Shown piece after piece: positions 27,708-37,537 of a stretch of 64,000 nucleotides of DNA. Source of the stretch: Mycobacterium palustre (lineage in GTDB: Bacteria; Actinomycetota; Actinomycetes; Mycobacteriales; Mycobacteriaceae); contig NZ_LQPJ01000101.1 of the NCBI RefSeq assembly GCF_002101785.1, forward strand, positions 1 through 64,000, given 5' to 3'. The stretch's first letter is position 1. The number at the start of each line of letters is the position of its first letter. A program made the translations under genes and the position numbers. The notes beneath the pieces were generated by a model. That model was given only the letters and a program-made list of their open reading frames with translations. It was not told the DNA's origin and ran no database searches.

Positions 27708-28325
27708 GTGACCGCAGCAGTCACTCCCAAGGGGGAACGTCGACGGTATGCGCTGGTGAGCGCAGCCGCCGAGCTGCTTGCCGAAGGCGGGTTCGAGGCG
27801 GTGCGTCACCGGGCGGTCGCCCGGCGGGCCGGCCTGCCGTTGGCGTCCACCACCTATTACTTCTCGTCCCTCGACGACTTGATCGCCCGCGCCGTCGAGC
27901 ACATCGGGATGATCGAGATCGCGCAGCTGCGGGCCCGGGTCAACGAGCTGTCCCGGCGGCGTCGCGGACCCGAGACCACCGCCGAGGTCTTGGTGGACCT
28001 GTTGGTGGGGGATCTTTTCGATCCCTCGCTCGTCGAGCAGCTGATCTCCCGCTACGAGCGGCACATCGCCTGCACGCGCCTGCCCGCGCTGCGCGAAACC
28101 ATGCGCCGCAGCCTGCGGCAGCGCGCCGAGGCCGTCGCCGAGGCCATCGAGCGATCCGGCCGGTCCGTCCACATCGAGCTGGTGCGCACGCTGGTCTGCG
28201 CGGTCGACGGCGCCGTGGTCTCGGCGCTGGTCGAGGGGAGCGACGCGCGGGCCGCGGCCATGGGGACGGTGGTCGACATCATCGACGTGCTGGCACCCAT
28301 CGACCCGCGCCCCGTCCAGATCTGA
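27708..28325 (+). CDS. TetR-family regulator (Rv0775-like)
   Basis: 205 residues from GTG 27708. The HTH is near the N-terminus ('EAVRHRAVARRAGLPLAST', 'YYFSSLDDL'). The rest is a helical ligand domain. The 73-base gap to the divergent esterase gene contains no clear long palindrome; only a TTTGAC repeat is seen. The likely target is the esterase or itself. Confidence 0.88.
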   Translation: MTAAVTPKGERRRYALVSAAAELLAEGGFEAVRHRAVARRAGLPLASTTYYFSSLDDLIARAVEHIGMIEIAQLRARVNELSRRRRGPETTAEVLVDLLVGDLFDPSLVEQLISRYERHIACTRLPALRETMRRSLRQRAEAVAEAIERSGRSVHIELVRTLVCAVDGAVVSALVEGSDARAAAMGTVVDIIDVLAPIDPRPVQI

Positions 28326-28329
28326 CCGG

Positions 28330-29073
28330 TTACGGGCGGGCCATTTCGGGCGGCAGCGACGGCGTCACGACGTACCCGGTGGCGAAATCGCCGTAGATCG
28401 TGACGTCGGCGGGGCGGCGCTGCGCGTACAGCGCGACATAGGCACAGACCACGGCGTCGACGGGATCTTCGGCGCGGCGCAGCTCGCTCTTGCGCTGCGC
28501 GGCGATTACCTGCCGGCGCAGTCGCGCCCAGTCCTCGACGGCGACGTCCAACGGCACCGGCGCCTGCGCGAGCTTTTCGATGCCGTCCATCAGCACCAGC
28601 AGCTCTGATTTGAGGCGGGCCACGTCGCGGCCCGGTTTGGCCTTGTACTTCAGCGTCCGCGCCAGCGCGAACAGCACCACGGTCGCGGGGTGCGGGTAGA
28701 CCTCGATCGCCCGGCGGGGGGCCGACGAGTACGGGTCCATGTCCAGGCCCAGCGCCCGGGCCAGCCGCGCCGCGCGTGGGACGTCGGCGAACTCCGGTTT
28801 GGCGGTGTTGGCCGGGTGGGCGCCGGCTTCGAACCGGCGAAAATCGCGGTTCAGCGCCGCCTCGGCCGGCCGCTGGCCCGTCGGGTTGGTGACCACGAGC
28901 GGCGCGTCGAACGCGACCAGGCAATCGCCCCGCACGTAGGGCGTCAACGCCGCCAGCACCGCCGCGTCGTCGCCCACCGCACCGAGGCGCACCAGGCGGC
29001 CGTTGGCGTCGAGCACGGCGACGCCGGTCGGCTTGCGGCCGCCCCAGGCCAAATCGACGCCGACGAAGTACAT
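28330..29073 (-). CDS. DUF429 protein (Rv0776c-like)
   Basis: 247 residues. The start 'YFVGVDLAWGGRKPTGVAV' and 'CLVAFDAPLVVTNPTGQRP', then 'AIEVYPHPATVVLF' and 'DPVDAVVCAYVA' are the acidic motifs of DUF429, predicted to have an RNase H-like nuclease fold. The function is unproven. It is convergent with the TetR gene, four bases apart, and divergent from purB. Confidence 0.85.
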   Translation of the reverse strand: MYFVGVDLAWGGRKPTGVAVLDANGRLVRLGAVGDDAAVLAALTPYVRGDCLVAFDAPLVVTNPTGQRPAEAALNRDFRRFEAGAHPANTAKPEFADVPRAARLARALGLDMDPYSSAPRRAIEVYPHPATVVLFALARTLKYKAKPGRDVARLKSELLVLMDGIEKLAQAPVPLDVAVEDWARLRRQVIAAQRKSELRRAEDPVDAVVCAYVALYAQRRPADVTIYGDFATGYVVTPSLPPEMARP

Positions 29074-29141
29074 CGGAACAGGCTAGGGCGCGCGCTCGGC
29101 GATGAGGAGACCGCGGCGGGCAAACCGTAAGCTGTGTGTTT

Positions 29142-30560
29142 GTGAGCATTCCCAACGTGCTGGCCGCCCGGTACGCCAGCCCGGAGATGGTCGCGATCTG
29201 GTCACCGCAGGCGAAGGTCGTCGCGGAACGCCGGCTGTGGCTGGCGGTGCTGCGGGCCCAGGCCGAGCTCGGGGTGGATGTTCCGCAGGAGGCGATCGCC
29301 GACTACGAGCGGGTGCTCGACGACGTCGACCTGGCCTCGATCGCCGACCGCGAACGGGTGCTGCGCCACGACGTCAAGGCCCGCATCGAGGAGTTCAACG
29401 CGCTGGCCGGCCACGAACACGTGCACAAGGGCATGACCAGCCGCGACCTCACCGAGAACGTGGAGCAGCTGCAGATCCGGCGGTCGCTGGAAGTGGTGTT
29501 CTCCCACGCCGTCGCGGTGGTGGCGCGCCTGGCCGAGCGGGCGGTGGCCTATCGCGATCTGGTGATGGCCGGGCGCAGCCACAACGTGGCCGCGCAGGCC
29601 ACCACGTTGGGCAAGCGGTTCGCCTCCGCGGCGCAGGAGACGATGCTCGCGCTGACCAGGCTGCGCGAGCTGATCGACCGCTATCCGCTGCGCGGCATCA
29701 AGGGCCCGATGGGCACCGCGCAGGACATGCTCGACCTGCTGGACGGGGACGCGGTCAAGCTTGCCGAGCTTGAGCGGCGTGTTTCCGAGTTCTTGGGCTT
29801 CGCAACGGTTTTGACGAGCGTCGGGCAGGTCTACCCGCGCTCGCTGGACCACGACGTGATCTCGGCGCTGGTGCAACTCGGCGCCGGACCGTCGTCGATG
29901 GCCCACACCATCCGGCTGATGGCCGGCCACGAGCTGGTCACCGAGGGTTTCGTCGAGGGGCAGGTCGGGTCGTCGGCGATGCCGCACAAGATGAACACCC
30001 GCAGCTGCGAACGGGTCAACGGGCTGCAGGTGGTGTTGCGCGGCTACGCGTCGATGGCGGCCGAGTTGGCCGGTGCGCAGTGGAACGAGGGCGACGTGTT
30101 CTGCTCGGTGGTGCGCCGAGTCGCGTTGCCCGACAGCTTCTTTGCCATCGACGGGCAGATCGAGACGTTCCTGACGGTGCTCGACGAGTTCGGCGCCTAC
30201 CCGGCGGTGATCGCCCGCGAACTGGACCGCTACCTGCCGTTTCTGGCCACCACCAAGGTGCTCATCGCCGCGGTGCGCGCCGGCATGGGCCGCGAGGCCG
30301 CCCACCACGTGATCCGCGAGCACGCGGTGGCCACCGCGCTGGCCATGCGGGAGCGCGGCGCCGAGCCCGACCTGCTGGACCGGTTGGCCGCCGACGAGCG
30401 GCTGCCGCTGGACCGCGCGGCCCTGGACGCCGCGCTGGCCGATAAGAATGCGTTCACCGGCGCCGCCGCCGACCAGGTGGATGAGGTGGCCGCGGCGGTG
30501 GACGCGTTGGTGAGCCGCTATCCGGACGCGGCCAAGTACACGCCGGGGGCAATCCTGTGA
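29142..30560 (+). CDS. purB: Adenylosuccinate lyase PurB
   Basis: 472 residues from GTG 29142, the start and length of M. tuberculosis PurB. The fumarase/lyase signature is '[15 protein letters not shown]', and '[16 protein letters not shown]' carries the substrate-binding His and Thr-Ser. It releases fumarate from SAICAR and from adenylosuccinate. The CYP126 gene overlaps its stop by four bases (GTGA), so the two are co-translated. Confidence 0.96.
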   Translation: MSIPNVLAARYASPEMVAIWSPQAKVVAERRLWLAVLRAQAELGVDVPQEAIADYERVLDDVDLASIADRERVLRHDVKARIEEFNALAGHEHVHKGMTSRDLTENVEQLQIRRSLEVVFSHAVAVVARLAERAVAYRDLVMAGRSHNVAAQATTLGKRFASAAQETMLALTRLRELIDRYPLRGIKGPMGTAQDMLDLLDGDAVKLAELERRVSEFLGFATVLTSVGQVYPRSLDHDVISALVQLGAGPSSMAHTIRLMAGHELVTEGFVEGQVGSSAMPHKMNTRSCERVNGLQVVLRGYASMAAELAGAQWNEGDVFCSVVRRVALPDSFFAIDGQIETFLTVLDEFGAYPAVIARELDRYLPFLATTKVLIAAVRAGMGREAAHHVIREHAVATALAMRERGAEPDLLDRLAADERLPLDRAALDAALADKNAFTGAAADQVDEVAAAVDALVSRYPDAAKYTPGAIL

Positions 30561-31804
30561 CGCTCGCCGGCGCGCTGGCGCGCATCGACTTCACCGATCT
30601 GGACAACTTCGCCAACGGTTTTCCGCACGACCTGTTCGCCGTCCATCGGCGCGAGGCGCCGGTGTACTGGCACGATCCGACGGACAACACCCCCGACGGC
30701 GAGGGTTTCTGGTCGGTGGCCACCTACGCGGAAACGCTTGCGGTGCTGAAGGATCCGGCGACGTTCTCGTCGGTGACCGGCGGCGAGCGAGCGTTCGGCG
30801 GCACCCTGCTGCAGGATCTGGCGATCGCGGGCCAGGTGCTCAACATGATGGACGACCCGCGGCATTCGCAGGTCCGCCGGCTCGTCAGCTCCGGGCTGAC
30901 GCCGCGGATGATCCGCCGCGTCGAGGACGACCTGCGGGCCCGGGCGCGCCGGCTGCTGGACGCGGTGGCGCCGGGCGAACCGTTCGACTTTCTGGTCGAC
31001 ATCGCCGCCGAGCTGCCCATGCAGATGATCTGCATCCTGCTGGGAGTGCCGGAGTCCGAACGGCATTGGCTGTTCGAGGCCATCGAGCCGCAGTTCGACT
31101 TCGGCGGTTCGCGCAGAGCGTCGCTGTCGCAGCTTTCGGTGGAAGAGGCCGGGTCGCGGATGTACGCCTACGGCCAGGAGCTGATCGCCTCGAAGCGCGC
31201 CAACCCCACCGACGACATGCTGTCGGTCGTCGCCAACGCCACCGTCGACGACGCCGACGCGCCCGCGCTGTCCGACCTCGAGCTGTACCTGTTCTTCAGC
31301 CTGTTGTTCAGCGCCGGCGCCGAGACGACCCGCAACGCCGTCGCCAGCGGCCTGCTGGCGCTCGCCGAGCACCCCGAGCAATTACAAACGCTGCGAGCCG
31401 ACTTCGACATCCTGCCCACCGCCGTGGAGGAGATGGTGCGCTGGACGTCGCCGTCGCCGTCGAAGCGGCGCACCGCCACCCGCGACGTCACCCTCGGCGG
31501 CCGGCCGGTGCGGGCCGGGCAGAAGGTCCAGATCTGGGAGGGCTCGGCCAACCGCGACGAGACCGTGTTCGACCGCGCCGACGAATTCGACATCACCCGA
31601 AAGCCCAACCCCCACTTGGGCTTTGGTCAGGGCGTGCACTATTGCCTGGGCGCCAACCTGGCCCGGCTGGAGTTGCGGGTGCTGTTCGAGGAACTGCTGA
31701 CCCGCTTCGCGGCCGTGCGGGTGGTCCAGCCGCCCGAATGGACCCGCAGCAACCGGCATACCGGCATCCGGCACCTCGTCGTGGAGCTGCTCGAGGACCA
31801 GTGA
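30557..31804 (+). CDS. cyp126: Cytochrome P450 CYP126
   Basis: 415 residues. I-helix '[12 protein letters not shown]', 'EEMVRWTSP' as the K-helix region and heme loop '[14 protein letters not shown]' are present. Length and the place right after purB match CYP126 (Rv0778) of M. tuberculosis, whose physiological substrate is not known. It overlaps purB and the next transporter gene by four bases each, making a three-gene unit. Confidence 0.93.
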   Translation: MTLAGALARIDFTDLDNFANGFPHDLFAVHRREAPVYWHDPTDNTPDGEGFWSVATYAETLAVLKDPATFSSVTGGERAFGGTLLQDLAIAGQVLNMMDDPRHSQVRRLVSSGLTPRMIRRVEDDLRARARRLLDAVAPGEPFDFLVDIAAELPMQMICILLGVPESERHWLFEAIEPQFDFGGSRRASLSQLSVEEAGSRMYAYGQELIASKRANPTDDMLSVVANATVDDADAPALSDLELYLFFSLLFSAGAETTRNAVASGLLALAEHPEQLQTLRADFDILPTAVEEMVRWTSPSPSKRRTATRDVTLGGRPVRAGQKVQIWEGSANRDETVFDRADEFDITRKPNPHLGFGQGVHYCLGANLARLELRVLFEELLTRFAAVRVVQPPEWTRSNRHTGIRHLVVELLEDQ

Positions 31805-32805
31805 GGATCCGGCTCGCCGACGCCGAGCCGTCACCCGACGCGTTCGCCGCGGTGATGGCCACCGGCGTCCTGTCGATCGTCGCGCGCGATCACCATTACC
31901 GCGCCCTCAGCGACACATTTGGCGTTCTGGCCACCGCCGGGCTGCTGGGCCTGGTGGCCCTCACGCTCGTCACCCGGGCGGTCGCGTCGTGGGATCTGCG
32001 CGATCCCGACGTGACGCTGCGGCTGTTCACGTTCGTGGCCGCCTGCGCGGTGCTCGACAGCCGCCTGGCGTCCCAACGCATCACGCTGAACGTACTCGGC
32101 GCGGTGGCGTTCGCGGCGTGGCTGGTGTTGATCGTGCTCACCGCGCGCAACATGGCCGCCCACCCCTGGGCGGCGCTGCGGGACCGCGCGCACGGGGCGT
32201 GGGAGCTGGCCAGCGTGGGCACCTCCGGGCTGGCGATCGTGGCGGCGACGGTCGCGCGGCACCAGCACCGGTGGCTCTGGGTCGCCGTGCCGGTCTGGGT
32301 CGCCGCCGTGTGCATCTACGCCCTGATGACGTGGTTGATCCTGTGGCGCGCCGTCACCGAACGCCAGGACCTCGACGGCTTCGAACCCGATAGCTGGATC
32401 TTGATGGGAGGCCTGGCGATTGCGACGTTGGCCGGCGACAGCATCCACGCCGCGGCCCCGGCCGCGGTGGGCGGGCCGGTGCTCGGGGTGACCGTCGTGA
32501 CCTGGGTGGCGGCCACCCTTTGGATCCCGCCGCTGATCTACTTCGGCCTGCACCGGATCCGGCAGGGGCCCGATCTGCTGCGGTTCGCCGGCGTGTGGTG
32601 GGCGTTGGTGTTCCCCCTGGGCATGTACGCGGCCGCCAGCTACGCCATGGCCGTCGAGATCGGTCACGGCTGGCTGATCACCGTCTCGCTCGTGTTCTTC
32701 TGGGACGCGTTCGCCGCGTGGCTGATCGTCGTCGTCGCCGGGCTGCAACGGTTGTCGCGCGCGGCGGCGTCAGCCCGCCCGCATGGCGACGCCGGCCGAC
32801 CGTAG
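31801..32805 (+). CDS. TDT-family (tellurite-resistance/dicarboxylate) transporter
   Basis: 334 residues from GTG 31801, overlapping the CYP126 stop by four bases. About ten hydrophobic segments are seen. '[19 protein letters not shown]' at the N-terminus is typical of the SLAC1/TehA/Mae1 fold (PxxFAxVMATG). It would move a small organic or inorganic anion across the membrane. Its 3' end overlaps the convergent Rv0779c-like gene by 36 bases. Confidence 0.82.
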   Translation: MRIRLADAEPSPDAFAAVMATGVLSIVARDHHYRALSDTFGVLATAGLLGLVALTLVTRAVASWDLRDPDVTLRLFTFVAACAVLDSRLASQRITLNVLGAVAFAAWLVLIVLTARNMAAHPWAALRDRAHGAWELASVGTSGLAIVAATVARHQHRWLWVAVPVWVAAVCIYALMTWLILWRAVTERQDLDGFEPDSWILMGGLAIATLAGDSIHAAAPAAVGGPVLGVTVVTWVAATLWIPPLIYFGLHRIRQGPDLLRFAGVWWALVFPLGMYAAASYAMAVEIGHGWLITVSLVFFWDAFAAWLIVVVAGLQRLSRAAASARPHGDAGRP

Positions 32806-33399
32806 CTCCAGCGCGGCCAGCGCCCGGATGGTGACGGCGTCCTCGCGGCGCCATGCGCCGACCGGATCCGCGCTGATCGCCGCCAGCCTGCGCGGCGGCC
32901 GGTTGGTCAACGCGCGCAACGCCAGCAGCTGCTCGCCGGCCGCGGTCGCAGCCAGGCCCGTGACGGCCCACTTGCGCCGGAAAAACCGCAGCCGCAGGAA
33001 AAGCCAGGGCAGGTCGACGATCAAAAGCGGGACTGCGACCACGCTCAGCGCCAGCAGCACCGCGAGCCAGCTGGCCGTGGTGTCGAGGCTGTGGCCCGCC
33101 CCCGCGATGTCGAGGGCTGCCACGCTGGCCGATGTGAGTGGCTTGCTGACCGCATCGCCGACCACCGGAATATGTTGCGCGCCACGGCCTGCCGACGCCA
33201 GATTGCCGGCGATTCCGTTCGCTCCGTTTTCGACCTGCCGGCCCGCGTCGGCGATGGCCGAGATGGCGTCGTACACGGCCGTGCCGACCAGCAGCCAGAT
33301 CGCCGTCCATACCACGATGGCGAAATCGCTGAAGAGCTGGACGGCCAGCCGTCCTGGTGTCGTGGCGTAGGGCAGAATTCGCGAAGTCGGCGACGTCAT
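32770..33399 (-). CDS. Two-helix membrane protein (Rv0779c-like)
   Basis: 209 residues from ATG 33399. Two strong membrane segments (about 20-44 and 110-134) enclose an Ala/Gly-rich extracytoplasmic loop; a basic cytosolic C-terminus of about 70 residues follows. The place between CYP126 and purC matches Rv0779c, a mycobacterial membrane protein of unknown function. Confidence 0.8.
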   Translation of the reverse strand: MTSPTSRILPYATTPGRLAVQLFSDFAIVVWTAIWLLVGTAVYDAISAIADAGRQVENGANGIAGNLASAGRGAQHIPVVGDAVSKPLTSASVAALDIAGAGHSLDTTASWLAVLLALSVVAVPLLIVDLPWLFLRLRFFRRKWAVTGLAATAAGEQLLALRALTNRPPRRLAAISADPVGAWRREDAVTIRALAALELRSAGVAMRAG

Positions 33400-33462
33400 A
33401 GCGCAATACCAGCACAGCTCCCGGCGCCGCGTAAGTTTTACGGCGCCCGATAGGCTGGCCCG

Positions 33463-34356
33463 ATGCGCCCTGCACTGTCCGACTACCAGCATCTGGCGAG
33501 CGGCAAGGTCCGGGAGATCTACCGCGTCGACGACGAGCACCTGCTGCTGGTCGCGACCGACCGGATCTCGGCGTACGACTATGTGCTAAACAGCACCATC
33601 CCGGACAAGGGCCGGATCCTGACCGCGATGAGCGTGTTTTTCTTCGGCCTGGTCGAGGCGCCCAATCACCTGGCGGGGCCCCCGGACGACCCGCGCATCC
33701 CCGACGAGGTGCTGGGCCGCGCGCTGGTGGTGCGCCGCCTCGAGATGGTCCCCGTGGAATGCGTGGCGCGCGGTTACCTGACCGGCTCGGGGCTGCTCGA
33801 TTACCAGGCCACCGGCAAGGTCTGCGGCATCCCGCTGCCGCCCGGCCTGGTCGAGGCCAGCAGGTTCACCACCCCGCTGTTCACCCCAGCGACCAAGGCC
33901 GCGCTCGGCGACCACGACGAGAACATCCCGTTCGCCCGGGTGATCGAGATGGTGGGCGCGGTGCGGGCCAACCAGCTGCGCGACCGTACCCTGCAGATCT
34001 ACGTCCAGGCCGCCGATCACGCATTGAAGAGGGGAATCATCATCGCGGACACAAAGTTCGAATTCGGCACCGACCGCGACGGCAACCTGCTGCTGGCCGA
34101 CGAGATCTTCACCCCGGATTCGTCGCGGTACTGGCCCGCGGACGGTTACCGGCCCGGCGAGGTCCAGACCAGTTTCGACAAGCAGTTCGTCCGCAACTGG
34201 CTGACGAGCCCTGAGTCCGGCTGGGACCGGCACGGCTCGCAGCCCCCGCCGCCGCTGCCCGGCGACATCATCGAGGCCACCCGCGACCGCTATATCAATG
34301 CCTACGAACGCATTTCCGGTCTGAGCTTCGACGACTGGATCGGCCCGGGCGCATGA
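33463..34356 (+). CDS. purC: SAICAR synthetase PurC
   Basis: 297 residues. '[18 protein letters not shown]' at the N-terminus, '[15 protein letters not shown]', '[12 protein letters not shown]' and '[16 protein letters not shown]' are the ATP- and substrate-binding motifs. It couples aspartate to CAIR. Its stop overlaps the ptrB start by four bases (ATGA). Confidence 0.97.
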   Translation: MRPALSDYQHLASGKVREIYRVDDEHLLLVATDRISAYDYVLNSTIPDKGRILTAMSVFFFGLVEAPNHLAGPPDDPRIPDEVLGRALVVRRLEMVPVECVARGYLTGSGLLDYQATGKVCGIPLPPGLVEASRFTTPLFTPATKAALGDHDENIPFARVIEMVGAVRANQLRDRTLQIYVQAADHALKRGIIIADTKFEFGTDRDGNLLLADEIFTPDSSRYWPADGYRPGEVQTSFDKQFVRNWLTSPESGWDRHGSQPPPPLPGDIIEATRDRYINAYERISGLSFDDWIGPGA

Positions 34357-36503
34357 CCGAGACACTCGGACCGCCCACCGCCAAGCGCGTCGACAGCCGG
34401 CGCGAGCACCACGGCGACGTCTTCGTCGACCCGTACGAATGGCTGCGGGACAAGGCCGACCCCGACGTCATCGCCTACCTCGAGGCCGAGAACGACTACG
34501 CCGACCGGATGACGGCCCATCTGGAACCGTTGCGGCAGAAGATCTTCGACGAGATCAAATCGCGCACCAAGGAAACGGACCTGTCGGTGCCGACGCGCCA
34601 AGGCGACTGGTGGTACTACGCGCGCACGTTCGAAGGGAAGCAGTATCGCGTCCAATGCCGTTGCCCGATAACCGATCCCGACGACTGGGACCCGCCGCTT
34701 TTGGACGAGAACACCGAGATCCCGGGCGAGCAGGTGTTGCTCGACTCGAACGCCGAGGCCGAGGGTCACGAATTCTTCGCGCTGGGCGCCGCGACGGTCA
34801 GCTTGGACGGTAACCTGCTGGCCTACTCCGTCGACACCGTCGGCGACGAACGCTACACGTTGCGGTTCAAGGACTTACGGACGGGTGAGCTGCTCGACGA
34901 CGAGATCGCCGACATCGCCGCGGGTGTGACCTGGGCGGCCGACAATCGCACGGTCTACTACCTGACCCTGGACCCGGCCCACCGCCCCGACAAGGTGTGG
35001 CGTTATCGGCTCGGCTCGCCGGCGCCGGCGGAGCTGGTGTATCACGAACCCGACGAACGGTTTTGGCTGGGAGCGGGGCTGACCCGCAGCGAGAAGTACG
35101 TGATCATCGCCGCGGGCTCGTCGATCACCACCGAGATCCGCTACGCCGAGTCGGCCGATCCGCAGGCGCAGTTCACCGTCGTGCTGCCACGACGCGAAGG
35201 CGTCGAGTACTCCGTCGAGCACGCGGTGGTCGACGGGCAGGACCGATTCCTGATCCTGCACAACGACGGTGCGGTGAACTTCACCCTCAGCGAGGCGCCG
35301 GTCAGCGACCCGACGCGGCAACGCACCCTGATCGCCCACCGTGACGACGTCCGGCTCGACGGCGTCGACGCCTTCGCCGGGCATCTGGTGGTCACCTACC
35401 GCCGGGCGGCGCTGCCCCGAATCCAGTTGTGGCCCATCGATTCCGATGGCGGCTACGGTGAGCCCGACGAAATCTCGTTCGATTCCGAGCTGATGTGGGC
35501 CGGATTGGCCGGCAACCCGAACTGGGAATCGCCGAAGCTGCGCATCAGGGCGGGTTCGCTGGTCACCCCGGCGCAGATCTATGACATCGACTTTCGCACC
35601 GGTGAGCGGACCTTGCTGCGCGAGCAGCCCGTCCTCGGCGGGTACCGCCCCAGCGACTACGTCGAACGCCGCGACTGGGCGCTGGCGGACGACGGCACCC
35701 GTGTGCCGGTCTCGATCGTCCACCGCGCCGACATCGAGTTCCCCGCTCCCGCACTGCTGTATGGCTACGGCGCCTACGAGATCTGCACCGACCCAAGCTT
35801 TTCCATCGCGCGGCTGTCATTGCTGGACCGCGGGATGGCATTCGTGATCGCCCACGTCCGCGGCGGCGGCGAAATGGGCCGACTGTGGTACGAGCACGGC
35901 AAACTGCTGCAGAAGAAGAACACCTTCACCGATTTCGTCGCGGTGGCACGGCATTTGGTGGACTCCGGCCTGACCACTCCGCGGCAGCTGGTGGCGCTCG
36001 GCGGAAGCGCGGGCGGCCTGCTGGTCGGTGCGGTGGCCAACCTGGCGCCGGAGCTGTTCGCCGGCATCCTCGCGCAGGTGCCCTTCGTCGACCCCCTGAC
36101 CACCATCCTCGACCCCTCCCTGCCGCTGACCGTCACCGAATGGGACGAATGGGGAAACCCGTTGAGCGACAGCGAGGTCTACTGGTACATGAAGTCGTAT
36201 TCGCCCTATGAGAACGTCAGCGACAAACGATATCCGGCCATCCTGGCGATGACCTCGCTCAACGACACCCGGGTCTACTACGTGGAGCCGGCCAAATGGG
36301 TGGCGGCGTTGCGGCATGCCGACACCGACGGCACCGAAATCCTGCTGAAAACCCAAATGAACGCCGGGCATGGTGGCGTCAGCGGCCGCTACAAGTCGTG
36401 GAAGGAAACGGCTTTCCAGTATGCGTGGCTGCTAGCTGCCGCCGACCGCGACCGCTACGGCCGCGGCCAGGAACACGATCTGGATGGCCGTCCGCAGGGG
36501 TAG
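34353..36503 (+). CDS. ptrB: Oligopeptidase B / protease II PtrB
   Basis: 716 residues. The N-terminal two-thirds is a beta-propeller; the C-terminal catalytic domain has '[10 protein letters not shown]', the nucleophile Ser in '[13 protein letters not shown]', the Asp in '[14 protein letters not shown]' and the His in '[11 protein letters not shown]'. It cuts small peptides after basic residues in the cytosol. In M. tuberculosis H37Rv the gene is annotated as two pieces (ptrBa, ptrBb); here the frame is continuous. Its last 72 bases overlap the convergent DoxX gene. Confidence 0.95.
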   Translation: MTETLGPPTAKRVDSRREHHGDVFVDPYEWLRDKADPDVIAYLEAENDYADRMTAHLEPLRQKIFDEIKSRTKETDLSVPTRQGDWWYYARTFEGKQYRVQCRCPITDPDDWDPPLLDENTEIPGEQVLLDSNAEAEGHEFFALGAATVSLDGNLLAYSVDTVGDERYTLRFKDLRTGELLDDEIADIAAGVTWAADNRTVYYLTLDPAHRPDKVWRYRLGSPAPAELVYHEPDERFWLGAGLTRSEKYVIIAAGSSITTEIRYAESADPQAQFTVVLPRREGVEYSVEHAVVDGQDRFLILHNDGAVNFTLSEAPVSDPTRQRTLIAHRDDVRLDGVDAFAGHLVVTYRRAALPRIQLWPIDSDGGYGEPDEISFDSELMWAGLAGNPNWESPKLRIRAGSLVTPAQIYDIDFRTGERTLLREQPVLGGYRPSDYVERRDWALADDGTRVPVSIVHRADIEFPAPALLYGYGAYEICTDPSFSIARLSLLDRGMAFVIAHVRGGGEMGRLWYEHGKLLQKKNTFTDFVAVARHLVDSGLTTPRQLVALGGSAGGLLVGAVANLAPELFAGILAQVPFVDPLTTILDPSLPLTVTEWDEWGNPLSDSEVYWYMKSYSPYENVSDKRYPAILAMTSLNDTRVYYVEPAKWVAALRHADTDGTEILLKTQMNAGHGGVSGRYKSWKETAFQYAWLLAAADRDRYGRGQEHDLDGRPQG

Positions 36504-36878
36504 CCGTGTCGTCATCGACTTGGGCGGATCGGGCATCCGGGCGGCATAAACGTTGGCCGGAAACATCGCCACCATCAGCACCCCCAGGCAGATGGCCGCC
36601 GCCGCCCGGGTCGTCGGGACCAACAGGCCCGCCGCCCCCAGCAGCTCGAGCAGGCCGGTGACGCTGACCAGGACGCCGGGCGCGGGCAGTCGCGGCGGCA
36701 CGATCGCGATGAGGTCCCGCCGCAGCGGCGGGGCGAAGTGCGAAAACCCGGTCAGCACGAACATCGCCGCCAACCCGACGGCCAGCGCCGCGGGCCAGCT
36801 GTTCACGTAAACAACGCCGATCCAGCCGATGCTGCGAGCGGCGAGGGTCGCCACGACCAGCGCGATCAGGGGAGCCAT
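36432..36878 (-). CDS. DoxX-family membrane protein
   Basis: 148 residues from ATG 36878 with four hydrophobic segments. 'FVLTGFSHFAPPLRRDLIAI' and 'GLLELLGAAGLLVPTTR' are the DoxX pattern, and 'FPANVYAARM' is typical of this subgroup. In M. tuberculosis a DoxX protein works with SodA and SseA in redox defence, but this one is not linked to them. It is divergent from a TetR gene across two operator-like repeats and overlaps ptrB by 72 bases. Confidence 0.85.
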   Translation of the reverse strand: MAPLIALVVATLAARSIGWIGVVYVNSWPAALAVGLAAMFVLTGFSHFAPPLRRDLIAIVPPRLPAPGVLVSVTGLLELLGAAGLLVPTTRAAAAICLGVLMVAMFPANVYAARMPDPPKSMTTRLPLRTAIQIVFLAAAVAVAVGGS

Positions 36879-36891
36879 TTCCAATTCCAAT

Positions 36892-36906
36892 CTAGACAGT
36901 GACAAG
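36892..36906. promoter_or_regulatory. Candidate TetR operator, site A
   Basis: CTAGACA-G-TGACAAG, an imperfect palindrome 14 bases upstream of the DoxX start. It matches site B at 36937-36951 in 12 of 15 bases; together they suggest CTaGaCA-S-TGtCaAG. The centres are 45 bp apart. Confidence 0.62.
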
Positions 36907-36936
36907 TTGTGCGCGCATCCGAACGTAGGCCACGAT

Positions 36937-36951
36937 CTAGGCACTGTCAAG
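36937..36951. promoter_or_regulatory. Candidate TetR operator, site B
   Basis: CTAGGCA-C-TGTCAAG lies 10 bases before the tetR start at 36962. It pairs with site A in the divergent DoxX/TetR gap. Confidence 0.62.
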
Positions 36952-36961
36952 ATGCGCCGGT

Positions 36962-37537
36962 ATGCTGGCGGCTGTGAACCGGCCCAGCTACCACCACGGC
37001 GACCTGCGCGCGGTGATCCTCACCGAGGCCGCGCGACTGGTGGCCGAGCGCGGCGCGGACGGGGTGTCGTTGCGCGAGTTGGCCCGCGGCGCGGGGGTGT
37101 CACACGCCGCGCCCGCGCACCACTTCACCGATCGGCGGGGGCTGTTTACCGCGTTGGCCACGCAGGGATTCCGGTTGCTGGCCGACGCGCTGGCCGGGGC
37201 CCGCGGAAACTTCACCGACGCCGCGCTGGCCTACGTCCGGTTCGCCCTCGAGCATCCCGGCCACTACCGGGTGATGTTCGACAGGTCGCTGCTCGACGCC
37301 GCGGACGCCGAGCTCGCCGCCGCGGAGGCCGCCGCCGGGGCGGAACTTTCCCGCGGCGTCGCGACGTTGCGGGACGCCAACGCGCGGGCCGACCCGGCCG
37401 CGGCTCAGCTGGCGGCATGGTCACTGGTGCACGGGTTTTCGATGCTGTGGCTCAACGACGCGGTCAACGATCGGGTCCGGCGGGCCGACCCGATGGACAC
37501 CGTGATGCGGATCGCGACGATGCTGTTCGACGGCTAA
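36962..37537 (+). CDS. TetR-family regulator of the DoxX gene
   Basis: 191 residues. The N-terminus 'PSYHHGDLRAVILTEAARLV' is a common TetR start and the HTH follows ('VSLRELARGAGVSHAAP'). The ATG at 36962 and GTG at 36974 are both possible starts. It is divergent from the DoxX gene with two palindromes between, so it is the likely repressor of both. Its stop interlocks with that of the convergent emrB gene (CTAA, 37534-37537). Confidence 0.88.
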   Translation: MLAAVNRPSYHHGDLRAVILTEAARLVAERGADGVSLRELARGAGVSHAAPAHHFTDRRGLFTALATQGFRLLADALAGARGNFTDAALAYVRFALEHPGHYRVMFDRSLLDAADAELAAAEAAAGAELSRGVATLRDANARADPAAAQLAAWSLVHGFSMLWLNDAVNDRVRRADPMDTVMRIATMLFDG

